64,000 bases of DNA from Chitinophagales bacterium (GCA_026129525.1 JAHCHW010000004.1:186001-250000), one strand, 5' to 3'. Counted from the first letter of the stretch, positions 25,444 to 34,510 are shown. Made by a program: numbers and translations. Notes: generated by a model from the sequence alone, not told the origin.

Positions 25444-27975
25444 TCAGAACCCCGGCTGTATCATAAATTTCACACCCCAGTTTTGCCCACCGGTATTCCG
25501 GTAAGTGGCGCGCCACAAAAAATCAATTCTAAAAAGGTAGGCAATGTTTTCAATACCAAAACCCAACTCAATATAAGGAACAGGAAAAGGTGAGCGAAGT
25601 TCGGCAGGTGTAGCAAGCAGGGTTTCGTTGCGCTTGCTGTAATTGCCAATCAAACTTTTGAATACTATCACCTCGCGCAGTTTTAGTTTGCTTACTCCCG
25701 GAATTTTGTTGAACAGAAAACCGTTAAAGTGGTGCTCTACCCACAATTGCAAAAACTGGTCGCTTATAAACTCGTATTCGCGCAACAGATTGTAGTTGTA
25801 TTTATCTAACAGAAAACCAAGGTTACCCTGCGTAAGGTTGGCGGCTGTGTAAGGCACTCTGCCAAAAATTTTTCCCGCTTTAAAAATGTAGTTGGTATAA
25901 CCGATAGGTGAAAACAACCGCTGCCGTAGGGTAAGCAACAGGTTATGATATTGAAAATTATCGGTGCGAATGTTGCCGATGCCAAGCGTATAGCGCAGCA
26001 TTACTACAGGATACTTGGTGGTGTAGAAATAACGATAAAAAGTGCCGAAGGTATAGAGGCTTTTGTAAGAGTAACGCGTATCAAGCATAAACTCGGTAAC
26101 GTTAAACTTGTGAATGGGCAACAATTGGTTGTTGTCGTTGTGAAAAAAATTGGAACTTCCCGGTACGTTCCAAAATGTTTTTTCGTGAAAGCCGATGATG
26201 GTTGAAAAATCTTTAAACCAGTCTTTTTCGTAGTGAATGTTAAACTCGGTAACCTTCATCACCTTGCTGAGCGTGCGCCCGCTTATGATGGTAAAAATGT
26301 TGTCGAACGTAACCAGTGTTTGATTTTCGTCCTGACCCGGCACGCGTATATCGTAGCGGTACATTACTTCCAGTTGCTGCCATTTTTCATTTTTCCACGG
26401 CAGGTTAATACGTGCCAGTGCCATGTATTTCCAGTCTTTATCTCTAAAGCCGTAAGCACCGTAAGTTGTAAAGTAGAACTTGCGTAAAAAATTGTTGATG
26501 GGTGTTCCGCGCTTTTTAAATCGAGGGCAGGTTTCAAAGCCAAAGCGTACGCGCCAGCCTTCTACATTATTGCGGCTGGCAAAATTTAAAACACGCCCTA
26601 TACTTAACGGACCTACATCGGCAAAGGCGGTGGTAAAAAATACTCCCAGCCATTGATACACTTGCCAGGCAGGAACCAGTTTAATGGTATCCGAAATTTC
26701 AAATACCCGCTTTTGCGAAGGTGTAAGGGGTTCAAAGCGTACCGAGTCCCAATACTCGTTGCGATAAACACGTGCACTGTCGAGCAAAATGCGCTCTTCG
26801 GCATAGTCGTAAATGCTGTCGGGGAAAGCCACGTTTACCTGAATGTTCTTTCGCACATTCATTTTTTGCACCAGCATGGCTAATTTGTTCTTCTTTTTAA
26901 ATAGCGAACCCACCGAGTTCATCTCCTCTCGGGTTTTCATCCAGTATTTATCTTCAATCAGCGCAAAGTCCACTTTGGCATCGTATTCATTTATAAAATT
27001 AAGGTTGGCTTTTTCGTTCGGGCGGTACTGTATGTAGCGAATTGCCCAGGTGGCAGAGTCAATCCACGCAAAACCTTTCAGTGCCAGGTCTTCTTTAGCT
27101 TTACCCACAAAATGCAGTTTGTACGAAATGCGTCCGTCAATTTTTTGTGTGTCGGTTAGGTAGTAGTAATAGATACTTAAACCGATGGGGGCAAAGGGGG
27201 CATTGAAATACGTACGTGCAAAGTAGTACATATTTTCGTACGGGTCGTTTTCTTTAAACTCAACCTGCACTAAGTTATACACCGAAGGATTGTCAATGCC
27301 CGTCATTCGTTCGGCTTTTACAAATGTTCTTTCCTGCTTGCGCGGAACAGAGCGGTAGTAGTAGTCGGTATGTGTTTCTTTTATTACCCCCGGAATGTAA
27401 ACTCCACCTTCTTCGGTGGTGTCTTTATTTTCAAAAACAAACTTGAAAGGCTTGAACAGAAAAATGTTCATGAATTTTTGCGAAGGGTTCAGCAGCGAAA
27501 TCTGAAATTTCTCGTAGTTCTCGTACATGTACGAAGCCAGATTACTTGCACGGTTTTGGTCTTTGTGTTTAAGAACCTGATAAAATACATAGTTCGCGGT
27601 CGTATCAATCTCCCGTTTCTTTTTCTTCTTTCCCGCTTTTACGGTTATTTCGGTCAGCAGCAAATCATCAGACCCCATTTCTACATTTAACTCTTGTACT
27701 GAGCCTTTCTTAATGGCAATAGTCCGCGTTTTGTAACCAATAAATGAAAACGAAATGCTGTCCACTTTCTCAGTAGTGCGAATGCGATATTCCCCGCGAA
27801 AATCGCTGAGCACTGCTTTGGGCGTTCCTATTAAACGGATGTTTACGTATTCAATAGGCTGACGTGTGGAAGCATCAATTACTTTGCCGAACACTTCCGT
27901 TATGGCAGTTTGTGAAAATACTTTTCCACCCAAAACACTTAATACGATAAAAAGCAAGGAAACCCGCAGCCGCAT
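25444..27975 (-). CDS. DUF5686 and carboxypeptidase-regulatory-like domain protein (outer-membrane)
   Basis: An 843-residue protein from the ATG at 27975. Signal peptide (MRLRVSLLFIVLSVLGGKVF), then a carboxypeptidase D regulatory-like beta-sandwich (TEVFGKVIDASTRQPIEYVN, about 25-105), then DUF5686, a large domain that ends in beta-strand pairs typical of an outer-membrane barrel and finishes VKFMIQPGF with a terminal aromatic. The frame extends seven codons upstream to 27996, but the later ATG gives a proper signal peptide. The precise role of DUF5686 is unknown; the combination is widespread in Bacteroidota. Confidence 0.88.
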   Translation of the reverse strand: MRLRVSLLFIVLSVLGGKVFSQTAITEVFGKVIDASTRQPIEYVNIRLIGTPKAVLSDFRGEYRIRTTEKVDSISFSFIGYKTRTIAIKKGSVQELNVEMGSDDLLLTEITVKAGKKKKKREIDTTANYVFYQVLKHKDQNRASNLASYMYENYEKFQISLLNPSQKFMNIFLFKPFKFVFENKDTTEEGGVYIPGVIKETHTDYYYRSVPRKQERTFVKAERMTGIDNPSVYNLVQVEFKENDPYENMYYFARTYFNAPFAPIGLSIYYYYLTDTQKIDGRISYKLHFVGKAKEDLALKGFAWIDSATWAIRYIQYRPNEKANLNFINEYDAKVDFALIEDKYWMKTREEMNSVGSLFKKKNKLAMLVQKMNVRKNIQVNVAFPDSIYDYAEERILLDSARVYRNEYWDSVRFEPLTPSQKRVFEISDTIKLVPAWQVYQWLGVFFTTAFADVGPLSIGRVLNFASRNNVEGWRVRFGFETCPRFKKRGTPINNFLRKFYFTTYGAYGFRDKDWKYMALARINLPWKNEKWQQLEVMYRYDIRVPGQDENQTLVTFDNIFTIISGRTLSKVMKVTEFNIHYEKDWFKDFSTIIGFHEKTFWNVPGSSNFFHNDNNQLLPIHKFNVTEFMLDTRYSYKSLYTFGTFYRYFYTTKYPVVMLRYTLGIGNIRTDNFQYHNLLLTLRQRLFSPIGYTNYIFKAGKIFGRVPYTAANLTQGNLGFLLDKYNYNLLREYEFISDQFLQLWVEHHFNGFLFNKIPGVSKLKLREVIVFKSLIGNYSKRNETLLATPAELRSPFPVPYIELGFGIENIAYLFRIDFLWRATYRNTGGQNWGVKFMIQPGF

Positions 27976-28029
27976 GAACAATTCAGAAGGCGGCAAAAAT
28001 AGAACAATTCATTACTGGTGCAGGATAGA

Positions 28030-28692
28030 TTACACGTTCAGGTAACGCATCAGCGCATCGTAACGTTCTTTCAGGTCTTCGGTGTACTCCTCCTCATTAT
28101 GCACCGATTTTACTTCATACTTATAGCGCTCAAAAGCAGAAACAATACTATTGAGTTCGGTAGTGTTAAGTTTGAGTGTAATTTGCATTTTACCGGTTTC
28201 CTTATCGGAGTTGGTATATAAATTCAAAATGGCAGCATCGTTATCTTCAACAACACGCGCTATTTCCGACAACGAATAATCCTTTAAAGGTATTTCCAGT
28301 TCAATAATACCGCCATGTTCTTTTACTGAATTAAGCGTAGCAAAAGCACGCAAACAACTTTCGGCTGAAATTACGCCCACATAGTTATGGTCTTCATCTA
28401 CCACCGGTACTACTCGAACATTAAATTCCAACGCAGCTCGCATTACATCAAACACATGCGCGGTGTCTGAAACGTAAGGTTTGCGAAGCTGCTCCAAAAA
28501 TTTGCTGATTGGTTTTTTGAGGCGCTTGGTATCAATGGCATCGTCCATGGTAATCAAGCCGGCATAGTGCCTGCCATCTACCACCGGCAGTTGCGAAACA
28601 TTGTGCTCATGCATGGCAATAAGCGCCTGTTCGCCTGTGTCGCTCACCTGTAAAGGTGCAATGTAGTCCGATATAAGTTTTGGAGCTATCAT
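28030..28692 (-). CDS. CBS-domain protein with C-terminal ACT-like domain
   Basis: A 220-residue cytosolic protein. Two CBS motifs (about 8-60 with HNVSQLPVVDGRHYAGLIT and 72-130 with FNVRVVPVVDEDHNYVGVIS) form a Bateman module that normally binds adenosine nucleotides. Residues 138-205 (GGIIELEIPLKDYSLSEIAR onward) look like an ACT-type regulatory domain. No catalytic domain is attached, so it is likely a sensor or regulator of another protein. It is upstream of and on the same strand as the DUF5686 gene and nadK, a neighbourhood common in this phylum. Confidence 0.88.
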   Translation of the reverse strand: MIAPKLISDYIAPLQVSDTGEQALIAMHEHNVSQLPVVDGRHYAGLITMDDAIDTKRLKKPISKFLEQLRKPYVSDTAHVFDVMRAALEFNVRVVPVVDEDHNYVGVISAESCLRAFATLNSVKEHGGIIELEIPLKDYSLSEIARVVEDNDAAILNLYTNSDKETGKMQITLKLNTTELNSIVSAFERYKYEVKSVHNEEEYTEDLKERYDALMRYLNV

Positions 28693-28798
28693 AACCCCGG
28701 TTTCCTTGTTTTAATTAGACGCGTGAAAATCAAAAAAGTTATGCTTTGAGCAAGGTAATTTTTATCACCTGATGCGGAACAAGCCTTTCTTTTGCGCT

Positions 28799-29566
28799 TC
28801 ATGCCCCGTTTTTGTGCTTTTTTAGAAAATCTTCCAGTAATTTGTTAAATGTTTCAGGGTGCTCCATCATGGGCGCATGTCCGCATTTCTCTACTATATG
28901 CAATTCTGAATTTGGCAACAGGCTGTGAAACTCTTCACCAACAAATGAAGGAGTAATCGTATCGTCTAACCCCCATATTAAACAAACCGGACACGTAATT
29001 TTCGGTATTTCATCGCGCAGGTTGTGCCGCAAAGCCGACTTTGCCATTACCACCATGCGTATGGCTTTTTCGCGGTTGTTTACTATTTCATAAACCTCAT
29101 CCACCAATTCTTTGGTTGCCATTTCCGGATTGTAAAAAGTTGATTCGGTTTTCTTTTTTACATACTCGTAATCTTCTTTGCGAGGGTAAGTGTCGCCCAA
29201 CGAATTTTCGAACAAGCCGGAGCTTCCCGTTAAAGTCATAGTTAATACTTTTTCAGGATTTGCCAGCGCATACATTTGCGCAATATGTCCGCCCAGCGAG
29301 TTTCCGATCAGATGAACCTTTCCCAACTTTTTGTACTCGATAAACCGCTCTATGTAATTTACCATTCCGGTTACGGTGGTGTTTTCCAGGTCGAGTTCAA
29401 ACAGCGGCAAAAGCGGGATGAGAATTTTATACTGCTGCGAAAAATGCGCGATGAGTTCGTTGAAATTGCTGAGCGCTCCAAACAAACCGTGTAATAACAC
29501 TACCGGCTCGCCTTCGCCTTGCTCGCAATAGTTAAAATCGTTTTCGTGTATTACCGGATACGCCAT
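28799..29566 (-). CDS. Alpha/beta hydrolase
   Basis: A 255-residue serine hydrolase of the alpha/beta fold. The start is taken as the ATG at 29566 (MAYPVIHENDF); the frame continues to 29611 without better support. Oxyanion segment LLHGLFGALSNF, nucleophile GNSLGGHIAQMYA (Ser about 100), acid in WGLDDTITP, and His in EKCGHAPMMEHPE. The pattern is that of haloperoxidase-, esterase- or MhpC-like enzymes; the substrate cannot be named. No signal peptide, so cytosolic. Confidence 0.87.
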   Translation of the reverse strand: MAYPVIHENDFNYCEQGEGEPVVLLHGLFGALSNFNELIAHFSQQYKILIPLLPLFELDLENTTVTGMVNYIERFIEYKKLGKVHLIGNSLGGHIAQMYALANPEKVLTMTLTGSSGLFENSLGDTYPRKEDYEYVKKKTESTFYNPEMATKELVDEVYEIVNNREKAIRMVVMAKSALRHNLRDEIPKITCPVCLIWGLDDTITPSFVGEEFHSLLPNSELHIVEKCGHAPMMEHPETFNKLLEDFLKKHKNGA

Positions 29567-29587
29567 TACTGAGTTGACTGAACCAAA

Positions 29588-29653
29588 AATAATTTTTAGA
29601 ACAAGAGGCAAAAGCTGTTTACATGGTTGCGATATAAACAGCTAAAAATTATT
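29588..29653. repeat. Long bulged inverted repeat between pabA and the alpha/beta hydrolase
   Basis: AATAATTTTTAG (29588-29599) and CTGTTTA (29615-29621) on the left pair with the uninterrupted TAAACAG plus CTAAAAATTATT (29635-29653) on the right. A 13-base loop and a 15-base one-sided bulge complete the structure. All 19 positions of the right arm are matched. It ends 22 bases upstream of the hydrolase start, so it could be an mRNA structure or the footprint of a small repeat with an insertion. Confidence 0.6.
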
Positions 29654-29793
29654 GTACCATTAAGTAAGCGAGAAGTGTACAACAGAAATAGCACACAGAT
29701 GGCGCAGACGAGAAAGATTTTCGCGGATAACAACCACCATTATTGATAGGTTGTTTCAGCATTGCATTTCGGTCTTTTATGATTGAAGAGCCG

Positions 29794-30363
29794 CTAAGCC
29801 TTGATAACTGCAAACCAGTTTCGTAAAATTTGTAAACCATGCGGTGTAAGCACCGATTCAGGATGAAATTGTAAACCGGCAAGCGGCAGTTGCGGATGAA
29901 CTATTGCCATTACTTCGTTATCGGTTGTGGAGGCTATAATCTCCAGCGGTGTATTTTCAACATTGGCAAGTGCCAGCGAATGGTAGCGCATGGCATCAAA
30001 CGGTTGCGGAACATTTTTAAAAAGTGAATGCCCCTTATGAAAAACCGGAGAGGTTTTACCGTGCATGGGTTTAGGTGCCTTTACCAGCGATGCCCCGAAA
30101 AACTCACCCAGCGCCTGATGCCCCAGACAAATACCTAATATAGGTTTGCGGTTATGGTACCTTTCTATAAACGGCATGGTAATGCCGGCTTCAGCCGGAG
30201 TTTTTGGGCCCGGAGAAACAATGACGGAAGAAAAATTCAGCGTTTCGATTTCTTTTAATTGCAACTCATCGTTGCGAATTACCCTGCATTCTTCACCCAA
30301 TTGCAACACATAATCGCGCAGCATGTAGGTAAACGAATCGTAATTGTCTATAAGCAGAACCAT
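29794..30363 (-). CDS. pabA: Glutamine amidotransferase, anthranilate / aminodeoxychorismate synthase component II
   Basis: Class I glutamine amidotransferase that supplies ammonia for anthranilate or 4-amino-4-deoxychorismate formation. Length 189, typical. Motifs: LLIDNYDSFTYML (N-terminus), VSPGPKTPAEAG (oxyanion region), GICLGHQALG with Cys79 nucleophile, and LQFHPESVLTPHG with His and Glu of the triad. TrpG and PabA cannot be told apart by sequence alone; no trpE or pabB lies in the window, and a free-standing gene fits PabA or a dual-use protein. Confidence 0.92.
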   Translation of the reverse strand: MVLLIDNYDSFTYMLRDYVLQLGEECRVIRNDELQLKEIETLNFSSVIVSPGPKTPAEAGITMPFIERYHNRKPILGICLGHQALGEFFGASLVKAPKPMHGKTSPVFHKGHSLFKNVPQPFDAMRYHSLALANVENTPLEIIASTTDNEVMAIVHPQLPLAGLQFHPESVLTPHGLQILRNWFAVIKA

Positions 30364-30411
30364 TAGTTGAGTGCCGTGAATGTTTGAGTGGTAAGCAACA
30401 TTACAACATAA

Positions 30412-30951
30412 TTAGTAGGAAGCTGAAGTGCCAAACAGCGAATCGAACTTGCTGAAGGTGTCCTTAAACAGCGGCACTACTTTTCCCGAAACTTCTACTA
30501 CCTGCGGAGCTAGGTTCGAAATGTAAACAAAGGTATGCGACTCTTTTTTCTGCGACAGCGGTATTACCTCCAACTTGTTTACAAACCATGTTATTACACA
30601 AAAAACATACAGCCCAATAAGCGAATGAATTACACCGCCAATCAGCTGATTAGGCAAATTGAGCGCAAACGATTTCAGTATTTGTTCCAAGCCCCATGCA
30701 AGCAACTTTAACAGCAGCAACACCAGTATAAATACCAGCACAAACGAAATTATTGCCAGTGTTTTCGGGCTAACGCTCAACACGCCATGCAGCATGTTTA
30801 CCACCATGTACGAAAAACGCAATGCAGCAATTATACCCAGAAAAAAACCTGCCAGCGAAAACAACGAGTAAATAATGCCGGTGCGAAATCCGCGGTAGAA
30901 ACCCGCTCCTATAAAAACGAGGAAGAGAATATCAAAAATCATGTTATGCAA
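30412..30951 (-). CDS. CvpA-family membrane protein
   Basis: A 179-residue inner-membrane protein with four hydrophobic helices (about 4-24, 28-52, 66-88, 105-127) and the CvpA hallmark near the start (FYRGFRTGIIYSLFSLAGF). CvpA proteins are linked to colicin V production and envelope stress tolerance in enterobacteria; their mechanism is not settled. Two adjacent ATGs (30951 and 30942) are possible starts. It follows the YqeY gene on the same strand. Confidence 0.87.
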   Translation of the reverse strand: MHNMIFDILFLVFIGAGFYRGFRTGIIYSLFSLAGFFLGIIAALRFSYMVVNMLHGVLSVSPKTLAIISFVLVFILVLLLLKLLAWGLEQILKSFALNLPNQLIGGVIHSLIGLYVFCVITWFVNKLEVIPLSQKKESHTFVYISNLAPQVVEVSGKVVPLFKDTFSKFDSLFGTSASY

Positions 30952-31020
30952 TTTTCAATGAGCCAACAGATTGCTTCATCAGATTAGCCTGATTGATTTT
31001 AAATCGCAAATTGAAAATTG
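30949..31020. repeat. Inverted repeat between CvpA and YqeY genes
   Basis: CAATTTTCAAT (30949-30959) and ATTGAAAATTG (31010-31020) are perfect 11-base inverted copies; inside, ATCAG and CTGAT form a smaller pair. The left arm overlaps the CvpA start codon, so on the minus strand the structure would occlude translation initiation. It may also be a dispersed intergenic repeat. Confidence 0.45.
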
Positions 31021-31035
31021 TAAACCAAAAATTGT

Positions 31036-31485
31036 TCAGGCTAATAAACTCTTAACGATATCAGCGACTAATTTATTATCCGCTTTTCCGGCTAACTGCT
31101 TGCTTACCATGCCCATTACTTTGCCCATTTCTTTTTGTGAGGTGGCACCCGTTGCCGCAATAGCCTGCTTCACCACTTCGGTAACTTCTTCGCTGCTCAT
31201 CATGGCAGGCAAATATTTTTCAATCACATTTACCTCTTCTTGTTCTTTGGCAATAAGGTCGGTGCGGTTGGCTTTTTCAAATTCGGCAATGGAGTCTTTG
31301 CGTTGCTTCACTAATTTTTGCAGTAACTGTACTTCCTTTTCGGGACTAACCACCCCGTTGGCACCTTTTTCGGTTTTGGCAATAATAATGGCGCTTTTAA
31401 TGGCGCGTAAGCCGCGCACGGTGGCTTCTTCTTTCGCCAGCATAGCGGTTTTCAAATCGGCATTTACTTTTTCTTCGAGTGTCAT
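31036..31485 (-). CDS. GatB/YqeY domain-containing protein
   Basis: A 149-residue cytosolic protein that is a stand-alone YqeY domain, related to the C-terminal tRNA-binding region of GatB and to Asn/Gln amidotransferase systems. Characteristic segments: MTLEEKVNADLKTAMLAKEE, LRAIKSAI, VQLLQKLVKQRKDSIAEFEK and KEMGKVMGMVSKQLAGKADN. Its direct role is unproven; a link to tRNA is inferred from GatB. The frame is open to 31596, but only the ATG at 31485 gives the family N-terminus. It diverges from kmo. Confidence 0.92.
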   Translation of the reverse strand: MTLEEKVNADLKTAMLAKEEATVRGLRAIKSAIIIAKTEKGANGVVSPEKEVQLLQKLVKQRKDSIAEFEKANRTDLIAKEQEEVNVIEKYLPAMMSSEEVTEVVKQAIAATGATSQKEMGKVMGMVSKQLAGKADNKLVADIVKSLLA

Positions 31486-31558
31486 CGTAAAATTTTTACG
31501 AAGCAAATGTAGAAAATGGCATCTGACAAAATTCACCCCCTCAATTTCCTTTTGTTGA

Positions 31559-31566
31559 TAGTTTTG
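31559..31566 (+). promoter_or_regulatory. Candidate -7 box for kmo
   Basis: TAGTTTTG fits TAnnTTTG and lies 18 bases before the kmo ATG. Confidence 0.45.
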
Positions 31567-31584
31567 ACCGCTCAACCCTAAAAC

Positions 31585-32931
31585 ATGCAAAAACATATTG
31601 CTATTGTAGGTGCCGGATTGGTTGGTTCGTTGTTAGCCTGTTATTTATCGAAACGCGGCTACAAAGTTTCGGTGTTTGAAAAGCGGCCCGATATGCGCTT
31701 GGCGGGCTACATTGGCGGGCGCTCCATTAACCTTGCCCTTAGCCACCGCGGCTGGAAAGCCCTTAAAAAAACAGGATTGGATAAAACGGCAAATGCCATT
31801 GCTATACCCATGAAAGGGCGCATGATTCACCAACTGAGCGGCAGCACCGATTTTATTCCGTATGGCACGGGCGAGCAGGCTATCTACTCCATTTCGCGGG
31901 GCGACCTCAACCGCCTGATGGTGGAACAGGCTGATGAATTTCCACACGTTGATTTTTATTTCAACCACCGTTGCGACTTTATTGATTTTGAAAAAAACAA
32001 ACTCAGATTCGAAGACACTCTCAATAACAGATTTGTCGAAGTAAACACCGACATAATTTTTGGTGCCGATGGCGCTTACAGCGAAGTGCGGTACGAAATG
32101 CAAAAAACGCCAAACTTCAACATCAACCAGCAGCACGAGCCTTACGGCTACAAAGAGTTGAGCATACCGCCCGGCAAAAACGGAGAACATCAACTCGAAA
32201 AGAATGCATTGCATATATGGCCCCGCGGCAATTTTATGATGATTGCCCTGCCCAACATGGATGGCAGTTTTACGGTTACGCTTTTCAATTCGTTTAAAGG
32301 AGAAAATTCGTTTGAGCATTTAACCACCGGGCAGGAAGTAGAAACGTTTTTTGCCCAACAGTTTCCCGATGCAGTGGCGTTGATGCCGAATATTAAAAAA
32401 GACTTCTTCGAAAATCCTACTTCCTCATTAGTTACCATTCGCTGCTTTCCGTGGAAATACAACCACACTTGCTTGATTGGCGATGCGGCCCATGCCATCG
32501 TTCCTTTTTACGGGCAGGGAATGAACTGTGGTTTTGAGGATGTAAAAGAGTTGGATGAAATATTAGATGCCACAGGTGAAAACTGGGAAGCAGCACTCGA
32601 TAAATTTCAGCACCAGCGCAAACCCAATGGCGATGCCATTCTGGATTTGGCACTCTACAACTACATTGAAATGCGCGACCTGAGCGGTAGAGAAGATTTT
32701 CAGTTGCGCTTAAAAATTGAAAAGAAGATTGCCGCTGCTTTTCCCGATAAATTCATGACACTTTATGCCATGGTAACCTTCAGCGATTTTTCGTATGCCG
32801 AAGCCAAAAAGCGGGGAGAACAACAGAGCGAACTCTTAGATGCCATTATGCAACTGCCAAACATTGAACAGCAATGGGAAGGTGAAGCGGTGATGCAAAT
32901 GGCAAAAGAGTGGATAAACAAAAACAGATAA
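31585..32931 (+). CDS. kmo: Kynurenine 3-monooxygenase
   Basis: FAD-dependent hydroxylase converting L-kynurenine to 3-hydroxykynurenine with NADPH and O2. The N-terminus holds the FAD-binding GxGxxG motif (AIVGAGLVGSLLACYLS, 6-22) and GGRSINLALSHRG (about 44-56), the active-site segment typical of KMO. GDAAHAIVPFYGQGMNCGFED (in the C-terminal half) is the second FAD motif with the KMO-type continuation. Length 448, normal. Tryptophan 2,3-dioxygenase, the first enzyme of the pathway, lies about 8 kb away on the other strand; kynureninase is not in this window. Preceded by a TAGTTTTG promoter box. Confidence 0.96.
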   Translation: MQKHIAIVGAGLVGSLLACYLSKRGYKVSVFEKRPDMRLAGYIGGRSINLALSHRGWKALKKTGLDKTANAIAIPMKGRMIHQLSGSTDFIPYGTGEQAIYSISRGDLNRLMVEQADEFPHVDFYFNHRCDFIDFEKNKLRFEDTLNNRFVEVNTDIIFGADGAYSEVRYEMQKTPNFNINQQHEPYGYKELSIPPGKNGEHQLEKNALHIWPRGNFMMIALPNMDGSFTVTLFNSFKGENSFEHLTTGQEVETFFAQQFPDAVALMPNIKKDFFENPTSSLVTIRCFPWKYNHTCLIGDAAHAIVPFYGQGMNCGFEDVKELDEILDATGENWEAALDKFQHQRKPNGDAILDLALYNYIEMRDLSGREDFQLRLKIEKKIAAAFPDKFMTLYAMVTFSDFSYAEAKKRGEQQSELLDAIMQLPNIEQQWEGEAVMQMAKEWINKNR

Positions 32932-33049
32932 CAAATCTTTTCTTCTTTTCACCCTTTTTGCAGTAACTCATATTCAAAATATCATCTACCTAATAAATTG
33001 CCCCCAAGTTTGGGCTTTAGCAAAGTTTTTATAAATTGCACAGCATAAC

Positions 33050-33072
33050 AGCAAGCAGCGTTGTTGCTTTTT
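33050..33072 (+). terminator. Weak terminator-like hairpin after kmo
   Basis: AGCAA (33050-33054) and TTGCT (33064-33068) flank a nine-base loop and are followed by TTTT. The stem is only five pairs, so support is weak. The rest of the 229-base gap between kmo and the next gene shows nothing else clear. Confidence 0.3.
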
Positions 33073-33150
33073 CATAGGCATTCTTAAGCAGCGCTCACCA
33101 TTTTACGGTTTCGTTTTTTACGGACGTTTATTTTATCACCACTTTAAAAA

Positions 33151-33156
33151 AGGAGG
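33151..33156 (+). promoter_or_regulatory. Strong Shine-Dalgarno sequence (unusual for this phylum)
   Basis: AGGAGG lies four bases before the ATG at 33161. Other genes in the window start without such a site, as usual in Bacteroidota, so this one stands out and fixes the start codon. Confidence 0.7.
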
Positions 33157-33160
33157 ACTT

Positions 33161-34510
33161 ATGCAACAAATGCGATTTAAAGCTTATAATCTTGGCAACT
33201 ACCTTAACCTGCCGCAAGTGCAGCAATACCTTACACCCGAGCAAAAGCACGACATACGGGTGGTGGGAACTGTTTTGCCTTTTAAAGTAAATCAATATGT
33301 TATTGACGAACTGATTGACTGGAAGAATGTACCCAACGACCCTATCTACACCCTCACTTTTCCGCAAAAGGGAATGCTGCTGCCGCATCATTACAATGCT
33401 GTTTCGGATGCGCTTAATAGCGATATGCCCAAAGAAGAACTCAAAACACTGCTGTACGAAATACGCATGGAACTGAATCCGCATCCCGCAGGACAGTTGG
33501 AGCACAATGTTCCTGAACTGGATGGCATTAAACTGACAGGCGTGCAACACAAATACCGCGAAACCATGTTGTTTTTTCCGGCACATGGGCAAACCTGCCA
33601 TGCGTATTGCACTTTTTGTTTCCGCTGGCCCCAGTTTGTAGGCATGGATGAGTTAAAGTTTGCCATGCGCGAAACAGAGTTGCTCATAGAATACGTAAAG
33701 CAACACCCCGAACTGAGCGACATACTGTTTACCGGTGGCGACCCTATGGTGATGAACACACAACGCTTAAGCGATTACATTGAGCCACTGCTTGATTCAG
33801 AACTGAGTCATCTGCAAACAATCCGTATAGGAACCAAAGCGCTTTCCTATTGGCCCTACCGCTTTACTACCGATACCGATGCCGATGAACTGTTGCGCCT
33901 GTTCGAAAAAATAGTGAAGAGCGGAAGGCATGTGGCTATAATGGCGCACTTTAATCACTACAACGAATTGAAAACCGAGGCGGTAAAGGAAGCCATTGCC
34001 CGCATCCGCAATACAGGGGCAGAAATACGAACCCAATCACCGCTTATGCGAAACATTAACGACCACCCGCGTACTTGGGCTAAAATGTGGAAACTACAGG
34101 TAAAACTCGGTTGCATACCGTACTACATGTTTGTAGCCCGCGATACAGGGGCACAACATTACTTTTCGGTGCCGCTGCACCGGGCTTCGCAAATATTCCG
34201 TAAAGCATACCAAACCGTAAGCGGAGTGGCGCGCACAGTGCGCGGACCAAGCATGTCGGCTGGCCCGGGCAAAGTGCAGGTACTGGGCACCGCTATGGTG
34301 GGCAATGAAAAAGTTTTTGTGCTACGCTTTTTACAAGGGCGTAACCCCGACTGGGTGCATCGTCCGTTCTTTGCCAAATTTGACACCGATGCCGTTTGGC
34401 TTACCGATTTAGTTCCCGCATTTGGTGAGGAGAAGTTTTTCTTCGAAGAAGAATACTCCTTCTTTTGCGGCAATACTGACGAGCCTCAGCAATTATCTAT
34501 GGCGGGCTAA
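33161..34510 (+). CDS. KamA-family radical SAM protein (lysine 2,3-aminomutase-like)
   Basis: A 449-residue radical SAM enzyme. The [4Fe-4S] cysteines are C146, C150 and C153 in QTCHAYCTFCFRW, followed by LFTGGDPMVM, the SAM-binding GGDP segment. Further on, SAGPGKVQV could hold the PLP-binding lysine that classical aminomutases carry in GGGGK. The CFRWPQFVG after the cluster differs from the CTRRR of true lysine 2,3-aminomutase, so the substrate may be another amino acid or the enzyme may be a distinct subgroup. No other lysine-degradation gene is adjacent. Translation starts after an exceptional Shine-Dalgarno sequence. Confidence 0.85.
   Translation: MQQMRFKAYNLGNYLNLPQVQQYLTPEQKHDIRVVGTVLPFKVNQYVIDELIDWKNVPNDPIYTLTFPQKGMLLPHHYNAVSDALNSDMPKEELKTLLYEIRMELNPHPAGQLEHNVPELDGIKLTGVQHKYRETMLFFPAHGQTCHAYCTFCFRWPQFVGMDELKFAMRETELLIEYVKQHPELSDILFTGGDPMVMNTQRLSDYIEPLLDSELSHLQTIRIGTKALSYWPYRFTTDTDADELLRLFEKIVKSGRHVAIMAHFNHYNELKTEAVKEAIARIRNTGAEIRTQSPLMRNINDHPRTWAKMWKLQVKLGCIPYYMFVARDTGAQHYFSVPLHRASQIFRKAYQTVSGVARTVRGPSMSAGPGKVQVLGTAMVGNEKVFVLRFLQGRNPDWVHRPFFAKFDTDAVWLTDLVPAFGEEKFFFEEEYSFFCGNTDEPQQLSMAG

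Noticed and set aside
32940..33150. Riboswitch or leader peptide ahead of the KamA-like gene
   Set aside because: Only short, weak hairpins are visible; no known riboswitch core was recognised.
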